Source: Phycisphaerae bacterium
GTDB taxonomy: Bacteria; Planctomycetota; Phycisphaerae; UBA1845
Reading direction: 5' to 3'
DNA: 64,000 nucleotides
NCBI GenBank assembly: GCA_029260015.1
Contig: JAJDEB010000036.1
Span: 968,554 to 1,032,553, forward strand
The position numbers and the translations under genes are program-made. Shown in pieces: positions 37,099-44,755 of this stretch; position 1 is the stretch's first letter, and each line of letters opens with the position of its first letter. The notes beneath the pieces are model-generated. The model saw nothing but the letters and a program-made list of their open reading frames with translations. It searched no databases and was not told the origin of the DNA.

Positions 37099-38295
37099 TT
37101 AGCTGGCGCGCTTCTGCTGAAAGCGGTGCGCGATGGTGCTGTGCATGATCGCACCTGTGGCGATGGCGTCGTCGTTGAAGTTGAAGTGTGGGTTGTGGAG
37201 GTTAGGGTATTCAAGTGCGCCTTTCGGGCGCAGGCCCAGTCGGAACATGGCCGACGGGACGTGCTGGGCGAAGAATGCGAAGTCCTCACCTCCCATGCTT
37301 GGGTTCGACTTCGTTGTGACCTTTTCCGCTCCAAATGTCTCAGCGGCCACTTCGGCGACGAGGGCTGCACAATCGGCATCGTTGATCAGCACCGGGTAAT
37401 CTTCGATGAATCGCAGGTCCGCTTGGATGGAGAATGTGGCGGCTGTTGATTGCACGAAATGCTGAAGCTGCTGCTTGGCGGTGGCGTGCGCTTTGACGTC
37501 GAGGGCGCGGATCGTCCCCTTCACATGGCACGTTTCCGGCAGAACGTTGTGCGTGAACCCGCCGTTGATTTGCGTGAACGAAATCACAATCGGATTGATC
37601 GGGTCGATGAGGCGCGTGCGGATGGCCTGGGCGTTGGTGATCAGTTGCGCCACGGCGACCAGCACATCGGTGCCCTTATGTGGATACGCCGCGTGCGCAC
37701 CGCGTCCGGTGAAGACAATCTCAAATGGCGATGTCGCAGCCAGTATCGGACCGGGCACGCTTAAGATGTGCCCCACTTCGAGATCCGGCCAACCGTGCAG
37801 CGCGAACGCTGCATCGACGTGTGGGTCTTCGAGTACGCCATCATCGATCATCCGCTGTCCGCCGCAGCCCTGTTCCTCCGCCGGCTGAAAGCATAGCTTG
37901 ACCGGCCCCGTCAACGCATCGGCATGGTCCGCAAGCGCGTACGCCGCCCCGAGCAGCGCGGTGGTGTGGCCGTCATGCCCGCAAGCGTGCATCTTGCCCG
38001 GATGCTCGGACTTGTAGGGCAGTTCCGAAAGTTCCTCGATGGGCAGGGCATCCATATCTGCCCGCAGCAGCACGCACGGACCGGTCTTGTCGGCATTGAT
38101 CGTCGCGCAGATTCCGGTTCCGCCGGCTAACCCGTCGCGAATTTTCAGCTCTGGTAAGTCGGATAGCCGCTCGAGTACCTTTGCTGACGTTCGCTGCTCC
38201 TCGAACGACGTTTCCGGGTGGGCGTGCAGGTCGTGGCGGAAGACGATAAGCTCGGCCAATCGGGCTTGTATGGATGCTGCAAAATCTGGTTTCAT
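37099..38295 (-). CDS. M20D family amidohydrolase/peptidase
   Basis: 398 residues from the ATG at 38295 (AAGGA upstream). The M20D landmarks occur in order: RHDLHAHPETSFEEQRT (20-36), LLRADMDALPIEE, HACGHDGHTTALLGAA with metal-binding His residues, and CFQPAEEQGCGGQRMI with the catalytic Glu pair. A dimerisation lid domain lies at about 185-300. These zinc or manganese enzymes hydrolyse N-acyl amino acids (hippurate, indole-acetyl conjugates) or N-acetyl-diaminopimelate. The substrate is not predicted. Probably cytoplasmic. Confidence 0.93.
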   Translation of the reverse strand: MKPDFAASIQARLAELIVFRHDLHAHPETSFEEQRTSAKVLERLSDLPELKIRDGLAGGTGICATINADKTGPCVLLRADMDALPIEELSELPYKSEHPGKMHACGHDGHTTALLGAAYALADHADALTGPVKLCFQPAEEQGCGGQRMIDDGVLEDPHVDAAFALHGWPDLEVGHILSVPGPILAATSPFEIVFTGRGAHAAYPHKGTDVLVAVAQLITNAQAIRTRLIDPINPIVISFTQINGGFTHNVLPETCHVKGTIRALDVKAHATAKQQLQHFVQSTAATFSIQADLRFIEDYPVLINDADCAALVAEVAAETFGAEKVTTKSNPSMGGEDFAFFAQHVPSAMFRLGLRPKGALEYPNLHNPHFNFNDDAIATGAIMHSTIAHRFQQKRAS

Positions 38296-38454
38296 CACAA
38301 ATCCTTCAAGACGCGGGCGCGACAATTACAGCGCGTCTGTGAATTGTAGCTTCCTTGTGGATCGGCAAAAAGGTCTGGGGCAAAATAACAACTCTGCGAA
38401 ATTGATGTCGAATGGGATTCGATTTTTTTGACGGTGCGATTATCATGGGCCTCT

Positions 38455-39177
38455 ATGGCCGAAACAAAGAAAGGCAAATCGAAGAAGTCCAAGAAGGACA
38501 AGACGCAGTCCAACGGTGCGGCTCATGCCCCAGACGATCAGCCTGAGGTGGAAGTCGCCTTCGAAGATGCTCCTGATGATGATGGCACAGTTGAAGATGG
38601 CATCGCAACCAGCGAGCCTGCCGTCGTCTCCGAAATGTCCATGACCGAGTCTGACGTTTTGCCGGAATCCATCGTCGAAGCCATCTTGTTCGCCACCGAT
38701 TCGCCCGTCCCTGCGGCCAAGATCGCCCAAATCGTCGGATCGGGTAATGCGACCGACGTCAAGAATCACATCGAAAAGCTCAACGAGCATTACGAGAAAA
38801 CGGGCCGGGCGTTTCGCATCGAGCACATCGCCAAGGGCTATCAGATGCTCACCATGTCGGTCTACAACACCTGGCTTTCCAAGGTATTAAAGCTGCGGGC
38901 AGAAACCAAGCTGACGCCAGCCGCCATGGAAACGCTGGCGATCGTCGCGTACAAGCAACCGGCACTTCGCGTCGATGTCGAATCGATTCGGGGCGTGGCG
39001 TGCGGCGAGATGATCAACCGCCTCCGCGAAATGAACCTCGTCAAGATCGTGGGCAGGGCTGAAGAGTTGGGCCGCCCCATGCTCTACGGAACCACCAAGA
39101 CATTCCTCGAAGTGTTCGGCTTGGGGTCGCTCGACGATCTGCCCAATGCCGAAGAACTCGTCCCACCGAAACAGTAA
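38455..39177 (+). CDS. scpB: Segregation and condensation protein B
   Basis: 240 residues from the ATG at 38455. A Lys-rich then acidic N-terminal extension of about 65 residues precedes the ScpB core: SIVEAILFATDSPVPAAKIA (near 70-90), GYQMLTMSVYNTWLSKVL, AAMETLAIVAYKQP and GVACGEMINRLREMNLVKIVG, which form the paired winged helices. ScpB joins ScpA and SMC in chromosome condensation. No scpA lies nearby. The basic/acidic N-terminal tail is longer than in most relatives. Confidence 0.93.
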   Translation: MAETKKGKSKKSKKDKTQSNGAAHAPDDQPEVEVAFEDAPDDDGTVEDGIATSEPAVVSEMSMTESDVLPESIVEAILFATDSPVPAAKIAQIVGSGNATDVKNHIEKLNEHYEKTGRAFRIEHIAKGYQMLTMSVYNTWLSKVLKLRAETKLTPAAMETLAIVAYKQPALRVDVESIRGVACGEMINRLREMNLVKIVGRAEELGRPMLYGTTKTFLEVFGLGSLDDLPNAEELVPPKQ

Positions 39178-39219
39178 GAATTCCAAGTGGAAGAATTCCA
39201 AGTGGCAATTGCGCGCGAT

Positions 39220-39284
39220 GTAGGGTGGGCCGTGCCCACCACCGTTCGGACGTTTTACGGATTGGTGGGCACGGCCCACCCTAC
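39220..39284. repeat. Nested palindromic repeat, family A copy 3
   Basis: Perfect 21-base inverted arms at 39220-39240 and 39264-39284. It fills the gap between convergent scpB and selD, and its right arm contributes the TAG stop codon of selD (39281-39283, minus strand). The spacer shares the CCGTTCG...GTTTTACGGATT pattern with copy 2, so the two copies are closely related. Confidence 0.92.
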
Positions 39285-40330
39285 GCGCTAAGGACGATGG
39301 CGTGATCGCCTGGTGATTTTACTTCGCCGATGACAGTCGCCGTCGGTGTGCTTCTTTGATTTAGGGCTTCGATCATTGCGTCCACTCGATCGGGAGCGAC
39401 GGCGATCAGCAATCCACCGGATGTCTGTGCGTCGGCTAACACTTTGACCAACGATTCGTCGATACCGTCCGCTGACAATCGGTTCGACAGGTAGTCGAGT
39501 GATGCGCGATGTGCCCGCGTCACGATGCCTTGGCCCGCAAGTTTCAGCGTGTCTTTGAGCAGCGGAATGCTATGGGCTTTTAATGTGATCGTTACGCCGG
39601 AACCGTTGGCCATCTCGAAGGCGTGTCCTAGTAAACCGAATCCGGTGATGTCTGTTGCGGCGCTGACGCCTACCTCGATCATCGCCTCGCACGCGCCGCG
39701 GTTCAGGGCTGTCATCACTTCGATGGCCTCGGCCAAATCGTCCTGCGTGATCACGTCCTTCTTTGCCGCGCTCGTCAGCACACCGCTGCCGATCGGTTTG
39801 GTTAGAACAAGCACGTCCCCCGGCATGGCGGTGTTGTTGCGGATGATGCGATCTGGGTGAATCGTCCCGGTGACGGCTAACCCGTATTTGATTTCGGCGT
39901 CGCGCACGCTGTGCCCGCCGAGGATCGCAGCGCCGGCTTCGGTGACCTTGTCGGCCCCCCCGCGCAGGATTTCGCAAAGGATGTCTCCGGGTAAGTCCTT
40001 GTCCGGGAAGCCTACGATATTGAGCGCCGAGATTGGCTTGCCGCCCATCGCGTAAATGTCGGAGAGGCTGTTGGCGGCTGCGATTTGCCCGAAAATGAAG
40101 GGATCGTCCACCAGCGGCGGGAAAAAATCGACCGTCTGTACGAGCGCAGTTTCCCTATCGAGCTGATACACGCCGGCATCTTCAAAGTGATCGAAGCCGG
40201 TCAGCACGCTGGGGTTGGACTGCTTTGGCAAACTGCGCACAACCTGTGCGGTGAGCTCCACGGGGAGCTTACCGGCTCAACCGGCGCAGTTCGCGTAGCT
40301 CGTCAGCCTGATTTTCCGTGATGGCGTCAT
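39281..40330 (-). CDS. selD: Selenide, water dikinase SelD, itself a selenoprotein (Sec at residue 18)
   Basis: 349 residues when read from the ATG at 40330 through the in-frame TGA at 40277-40279. The N-terminus reads RKIRLTSYANCAG-U-AGKLP, aligning with E. coli RLTQYSHGAGCGCKIS so that U18 replaces catalytic Cys17 and K21 matches Lys20. A hairpin follows the TGA directly. The rest has FDHFEDAG, QTVDFFPPLVDDPF, SDIYAMGGKP and the glycine-rich AGAAILGGHSV motif. SelD makes selenophosphate from selenide and ATP for Sec-tRNA. Starting at GTG 40261 would delete the catalytic residue and Lys, so that start is rejected. The ATG has no strong ribosome site. selA, selB and selC must lie elsewhere. 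Confidence 0.93.
40249..40274 (-). promoter_or_regulatory. bSECIS-like hairpin for selenocysteine insertion in selD
   Basis: On the minus strand the bases just after the TGA fold as CGGT-A-AGCTCC, loop CCGT, GGAGCT-C-ACCG: ten pairs with one A/C mismatch. The loop begins about 13 bases after the TGA and holds GU, close to the position used by SelB-recognised bacterial SECIS elements. Pairing is seen directly; SelB binding is inferred. Confidence 0.75.
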
Positions 40331-40502
40331 ATCAAGGGCAGCTTAGCGGTTGATGGGCGTCGGGGCCAATCATTCGCTGGAGGGCGAATCGGCAGCCGCG
40401 TGTTCGATCTGATTGAACATGCACTTTGGGCGTCAAGTCGTATTGATCGGTCTGCCGAAATCTATGGGAGACGAATGGACCGATAAACGAGGGCCTGACA
40501 CG

Positions 40503-41315
40503 ATGTACCTTGAACATTTTAAGCTTCGCGAGATGCCGTTTAACCTGACGCCCGGTACGCGCTTCATCCATTTCACAGATGATCATCGCCAAGCACTGGA
40601 GCATCTGCTGTTCGGCATTCGCCAGCGCAAGGGCTTTATCGTGCTGACGGGCGAGGTCGGCGCGGGCAAGACAACACTGTGTCGTGCGCTGCTGCGGGAA
40701 CTGGGCTCCAACTTCAAGACAGCGCTGATTCTCAATCCGAGGCTCACCGAGATTCAACTCTTGCGCCTGATCCTGATGGAACTCGGACACGCAGAACCAA
40801 AGGGCGACAAGCTGTCCTTGCGCGAACAACTCAATACATACCTGCTCGAACAAGCCGCCTGCGGTAATGACGTGGTGCTGATCATCGATGAATCGCAGTG
40901 CCTTTCACGCGACATGCTTGAAAACATCCGGTTGCTTTCAAACCTCGAAACCGAAAGTCGCAAACTTGTGCAGATCGTGCTCATCGGTCAACCGGAATTC
41001 CGCACGATGCTCAATGACCATCGCCTGCGTCAGTTGCGGCAGCGCATCAGCGTTTCGTACCACCTCAAGACAATGTCACTTAATGACACCAGTGCGTACA
41101 TCCGCCATCGCTTGAAAGTCGCCGGAGCCAACGGCACACCGTCCTTTGACGGACAATCGATCCAGTTGATTCAGAAATTTTCCGACGGTATCCCGCGACA
41201 GGTGAACACCGCCTGCGACATGGCCCTTTTGGCAGCGTACAGTCGCGAGCGACCGAATGTATCGATCGAAACCACCAAGGTCGCAATTGAAGAGTTGGAA
41301 GGTGTCTGTCAATGA
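40503..41315 (+). CDS. gspA: ExeA/GspA-type AAA ATPase
   Basis: 270 residues from the ATG at 40503, whose product opens MYLEHFKLREMPFNLTPG, the standard start of this family. Walker A is LTGEVGAGKTTLCRALL (about 49-65), Walker B VVLIIDESQCLS (about 126-137), then LLSNLETESRKLVQIVLIGQPE and the arginine-bearing LRQLRQRISVSYHL. In type II secretion ExeA/GspA acts with GspB to insert the secretin through peptidoglycan; relatives also serve other ATPase roles. The next gene overlaps by four bases (ATGA) and looks like GspB, supporting the secretion assignment. Confidence 0.88.
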   Translation: MYLEHFKLREMPFNLTPGTRFIHFTDDHRQALEHLLFGIRQRKGFIVLTGEVGAGKTTLCRALLRELGSNFKTALILNPRLTEIQLLRLILMELGHAEPKGDKLSLREQLNTYLLEQAACGNDVVLIIDESQCLSRDMLENIRLLSNLETESRKLVQIVLIGQPEFRTMLNDHRLRQLRQRISVSYHLKTMSLNDTSAYIRHRLKVAGANGTPSFDGQSIQLIQKFSDGIPRQVNTACDMALLAAYSRERPNVSIETTKVAIEELEGVCQ

Positions 41316-42247
41316 GCGTCATTGGTGATGCCCTCGGTCGCGCCGAACGCGACTACCGGGCTGATCAAATCCAAAATGCGGTATCGCCAACGCGTGCGGC
41401 GATGCCGGCACAAGACGAGTCGGCTGAGATGGCGGTCAAGGGGATTGCTCGACCGCAACAGTCTGCCGGCGAAGGTGGTGGCTGGTTCTCTGCGTCTTTG
41501 ATGACGCTATTCGTTGCGATTATTGGCCTTGCCGGATACATGACGCTGTATCCGGAATGGGTGGATTCGCTGTGGAAGTTCCCAGATCCGGTAAAACAAA
41601 TGGCCATTGCGACAAGAAAATCGAGTGCGTCTGGCGTTTCGAAGGGCTCTAGTCTTGGCGGGCCTGAGTATGCCAATGCATTTGCACCATTGGTGCCGAC
41701 CTGCCCAGCCGAAGCGCTTTACTCACCAGCAGAACGCAACGCTTCCGATGTCTCGCCATTGCCCCCGGAACCCGCGTTGCCGGAACCTGCTTCACCAAGA
41801 CCCGGTCCGAGTTTCCAAGTTGCGTCGCGACCTGCGATCGAACCGGATCGCAACGTCGAACCCAAACCGGCAGTGGAACCCAGCGTCAAAAAATCCAGCA
41901 AACCGACCGCCAAACGAGCCAATCCAGGCAAAGGACGCCGCGTAGCCCGCACGCAAACCAAGCCCAAACCGCCTCGATCCATCACCAGAATTCCAGTCCG
42001 AACGAGCGATATCAAAAGTCGCTACAACGTTGATGGCGTGATGCTTGGCGGTGAACGCAAACTGGCTGTCATCAATGGGGAAATCGTCGGTGTCGATGAA
42101 GAAGTTGATGGGGCTGTGGTCCGGGCCATCACTGGCAGCGGTGTCGCTGTCGAAGTGGACGGAAGAATTCGCCGGTTGCCCGTACGCTCGAAGCGAGCTG
42201 AAGACCAAGAGAGTTCTTCAAGAAGCGATTTAGAATTCAACGATTAG
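41312..42247 (+). CDS. gspB: GspB-like type II secretion assembly factor
   Basis: 311 residues. A cytoplasmic N-terminal segment of about 60 residues precedes one membrane helix (SLMTLFVAIIGLAGYMTL, about 62-80). A Pro/Ala/Lys-rich periplasmic linker (about 120-225) follows, and then a C-terminal beta domain (about 228-300) reading YNVDGVMLGGERKLAVINGEIVGVDEEVDGAVV, the pattern of the GspB/PilP-like domain. It starts inside the stop codon of the ExeA/GspA gene, so the two are translationally coupled. A transmembrane partner with this domain fits ExeB/GspB. The rest of the secretion apparatus is not in the window. Confidence 0.78.
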   Translation: MSVIGDALGRAERDYRADQIQNAVSPTRAAMPAQDESAEMAVKGIARPQQSAGEGGGWFSASLMTLFVAIIGLAGYMTLYPEWVDSLWKFPDPVKQMAIATRKSSASGVSKGSSLGGPEYANAFAPLVPTCPAEALYSPAERNASDVSPLPPEPALPEPASPRPGPSFQVASRPAIEPDRNVEPKPAVEPSVKKSSKPTAKRANPGKGRRVARTQTKPKPPRSITRIPVRTSDIKSRYNVDGVMLGGERKLAVINGEIVGVDEEVDGAVVRAITGSGVAVEVDGRIRRLPVRSKRAEDQESSSRSDLEFND

Positions 42248-42258
42248 GGAAACGAGCG

Positions 42259-42292
42259 CCTAAAACCCCCGGCCGCCTAGAACCCCCGGCCG
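42259..42292. repeat. 17-base tandem duplication across a stop codon
   Basis: Two adjacent 17-base units (42259-42275, 42276-42292) differ by one base. The second contains the TAG stop and last codons of the small lipoprotein gene; the first repeats them just beyond. Confidence 0.85.
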
Positions 42293-42429
42293 AGCAGATA
42301 CGTCAAACCGACCGATTGAATCAAACTGCTGAACACCGGCCCGAACGTCGCAGCGCATCCGCCCACCTGAAGAAGTGTGCCACCGCCCAGGATGAGCAAC
42401 GCCCATCTTTTATTTCGATCTGAAGTCAT
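42277..42429 (-). CDS. Small predicted lipoprotein
   Basis: 50 residues from the ATG at 42429, with GGGG upstream. The product has a charged N-terminus (TSDRNKR), a hydrophobic run and a lipobox-like Q-V-G-G-C at about residue 22, then a 28-residue mature part that is again hydrophobic. It is the first of three small exported proteins in a row on this strand and could be part of their transcript. The function is unknown; the short length keeps confidence moderate. Confidence 0.55.
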   Translation of the reverse strand: MTSDRNKRWALLILGGGTLLQVGGCAATFGPVFSSLIQSVGLTYLLGRGF

Positions 42430-42484
42430 AAGAGCCCCAACAGACCCTACTCTGCGAGAGTCCATCGCTGCAACAGATAAGCGG

Positions 42485-42868
42485 TTAAGGTCGTGGACCT
42501 GGGGTCGTTGGGAAGATCTCTTGCCCGGCACATGTACCCGCTTGCCCACCGATCAATCCACCACCAACGCCACCAGCACCACCAGCACCACCGCCGCCGC
42601 CACCGCCACCGGTGTTTCCACCCCCAACGTTGTCGTTGTCGATGCCGAAGAACGGGATCGTACACGACGGATCAAGGCTAAAGTCCGGCACGCTGCCGAA
42701 TAGCCCATCAATTTCGCGAGCGTTGCAGAACGAAAAAATCGTCCCGCATGGGTTGAAGACGGTCAGCAGAGAACTGCACGATGGGATCTGAAATACCGTA
42801 CCTGTCAGGAGCAGCGACATGGCTGTCCAGCGGGTTACCCTTTGACTTCGTGACTTGGCTTCGTTCAT
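42485..42868 (-). CDS. Small exported Gly-rich protein
   Basis: 127 residues from the ATG at 42868 (GGAG upstream). A basic N-terminus and hydrophobic segment (AMSLLLTGTVFQIPSC, lipobox-like at Cys31) form the export signal. The mature part contains NPCGTIFSFCNAREIDGLFGS, which resembles the FCFVFDCQNGLFGG motif of the next protein, then a poly-Gly stretch around residues 85-105. The two are likely paralogues. Function unknown; I recall similar short families in planctomycete genomes but cannot name one. Confidence 0.6.
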   Translation of the reverse strand: MNEAKSRSQRVTRWTAMSLLLTGTVFQIPSCSSLLTVFNPCGTIFSFCNAREIDGLFGSVPDFSLDPSCTIPFFGIDNDNVGGGNTGGGGGGGGAGGAGGVGGGLIGGQAGTCAGQEIFPTTPGPRP

Positions 42869-43027
42869 CTGACAGGTCTCCAAGAATCGCACGCCTGTTA
42901 TTCGAAAACGCAACGGTTACCGTGCGCTGACTCAACAAATCAAATCTCAAGATACTCTTATACAAACCGAACATTCAACGGCACCGGGCTACCCTGATCG
43001 CAACCAACGCGTTCCTGAGCAATCGGG

Positions 43028-43303
43028 CTACTGAGCGTCTGGATCCGGGCAATCGACAAACAGGTTTGTCGAGGTTCCGTCCAGTGGATCGACCAACGGA
43101 TCGGGGCAAGGATCTACCACACCGCCGAACAAACCGTTCTGGCAATCGAACACAAAGCAGAAGTCCACGGTCCGCAGCAATTCTTCAGCACCAAAGGCGA
43201 TGCATGCCGTCTGGCGCAATGCCCCCATGGTGACCGCGGCTGCGATGCACAAAACCCAACCGGTTTTCTTACGTGAAAAATTTCGATTGCGATTCATCCG
43301 CAT
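43028..43303 (-). CDS. Small exported protein with FCFVFDCQNG motif
   Basis: 91 residues from the ATG at 43303 (GGAG six bases upstream). A signal peptide at residues 1-33 (NFSRKKTGWVLCIAAAVTMGAL) is followed by the Cys-containing VDFCFVFDCQNGLFGGVVDPCPDP. This shares the F-C-x(3-4)-D/E...G-L-F-G pattern with the protein encoded at 42485-42868. No domain is recognised. It may be surface-associated; nothing in the context gives a function. Confidence 0.6.
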   Translation of the reverse strand: MRMNRNRNFSRKKTGWVLCIAAAVTMGALRQTACIAFGAEELLRTVDFCFVFDCQNGLFGGVVDPCPDPLVDPLDGTSTNLFVDCPDPDAQ

Positions 43304-43503
43304 TTGATGCTCCGTATATGATTGCGCTTTCGCGGCAAGCGCCGCCAACTGCCGAGGCAGCGACCGCCTCGACACTCTTAGCAAGTATAGATCGAGAGCC
43401 AACCGCTCGCAACTATCGGCGTTCGTAACTCACATTTCCATTATCGGTTGGGCAGTGTGTCTGGCAACGGTTTTTCAGGCTGCCAAATCGGGCGATTCAC
43501 CGC

Positions 43504-44580
43504 CTATTTGAAGATACTTGCGACCGTTTCAGTCGATACCGGCTGAATCATACCGCGTTCGGTGATCAACGCCGTCACCAACCGAGCCGGCGTCACGTCA
43601 AACGCAGGGCAGTGACACTTAACATTATCAGGTGCCGTTTGCCTACCGAACCCGCTTCGGACCTCTTCATCACCCCGCAGCTCGATGGGAATGTCCGCCC
43701 CGCTCTCTGTATTTTGGTCAAACGTCGAACTCGGAGCCGCGACATAAAACGGAATGTTGTGGGCATTCGCAAGAACAGCCAACCCATAGGTTCCGATCTT
43801 GTTGGCGACATCACCGTTGGCCGCGATGCGGTCGGCTCCGGTGATGACCACATCGATCAAGCCCTGCTGCATGGCGCTGGCGGCCATGTTGTCACAAAGG
43901 ACGGTGACGTCGATTCCCGCACGATCCAATTCCCATGCGGTTAGTCGCGAGCCTTGCAGAAGTGGCCGCGTTTCGTCGGCGTACACACGCAGCTTGTTGC
44001 CATTCGCATGAGCAACGTAAATCGGCGCGAGCGCCGTTCCGAATTCCGCAGTTGCCAACCCACCGGCGTTGCAATGCGTGAGAATGCCCGCGCCATCGGC
44101 CATCAACGGCGCGCCGACTTCACCGATCGCGCGGCACATGGCAGCATCTTCATCGCGGATGTTTTTGGCCTCGATCAGCAAACGCTTTTTCAAACCGTCG
44201 GCATCAAGATCCGTCGAAGATTTCGCAACACGATTCATGCGCTCGATCGCCCAGAATAAATTCACCGCCGTCGGTCGCGAGGAGGCCAGGTATTCAGAGC
44301 CCTCAGCCAACCGAGCCATGACCGCATCCCGATCCCCTTGCGTATCGCGAATCGCAAGAACCAACCCCATCGCAGCAGCAATCCCAATCGCCGGCGCACC
44401 GCGCACACTCAATCGCTTGATCGCGTGCCAAACGGTTTCGACATCGCGGCATTCAAGGGTCTCGAACCGTTCGGGCAAAAGCGTCTGGTCGATCATCTCG
44501 ACATATCCGTCAAGATCGCCGCACCAGCGCAGCGTTTGCAGGGATGTTGCGTTCTGAGTTGATGTTGCGTTTTGGGTCAT
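43504..44580 (-). CDS. mtnA: S-methyl-5-thioribose-1-phosphate isomerase
   Basis: 358 residues from the ATG at 44580 (GAGAT upstream); an earlier in-frame start would make an atypical N-terminus. The eIF2B-like fold motifs are clear: VRGAPAIGIAAAMG near residue 57, ILTHCNAGGLATAEFGTAL with the catalytic Cys near residue 165, VYADETRPLLQGSRLTAWEL, and VITGADRIAANGDVANKIGTY with the catalytic Asp. The enzyme isomerises methylthioribose 1-phosphate in methionine salvage. No other salvage gene lies nearby. The N-terminus carries a small internal repeat (NATSTQNATS). Confidence 0.94.
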   Translation of the reverse strand: MTQNATSTQNATSLQTLRWCGDLDGYVEMIDQTLLPERFETLECRDVETVWHAIKRLSVRGAPAIGIAAAMGLVLAIRDTQGDRDAVMARLAEGSEYLASSRPTAVNLFWAIERMNRVAKSSTDLDADGLKKRLLIEAKNIRDEDAAMCRAIGEVGAPLMADGAGILTHCNAGGLATAEFGTALAPIYVAHANGNKLRVYADETRPLLQGSRLTAWELDRAGIDVTVLCDNMAASAMQQGLIDVVITGADRIAANGDVANKIGTYGLAVLANAHNIPFYVAAPSSTFDQNTESGADIPIELRGDEEVRSGFGRQTAPDNVKCHCPAFDVTPARLVTALITERGMIQPVSTETVASIFK

Positions 44581-44755
44581 GGTGATCTCGTTGTTTGATT
44601 CGGCTGGTTTCATTTGCCGAAGATCGTAAGGCAATTCCGCGTTCGGGTCGATGCGGTGCTTTTGGACCGATCCCATATAGAAAGTGCCGAGCAATCACGC
44701 TCTTGTGATTACCCGGCACGGAAAGTTACAGTCGCTGCACCAATTGATACAACGC

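Noticed and set aside
38887..39279. Minus-strand frame with MGRAHQSVKRPNGGGHGPPY
   Set aside because: It starts in family A copy 3 and lies antisense to scpB.
40259..40261. GTG start for a 326-residue SelD
   Set aside because: It omits the catalytic Sec position and Lys21. Reading through the TGA from ATG 40330 restores the normal family N-terminus and length.
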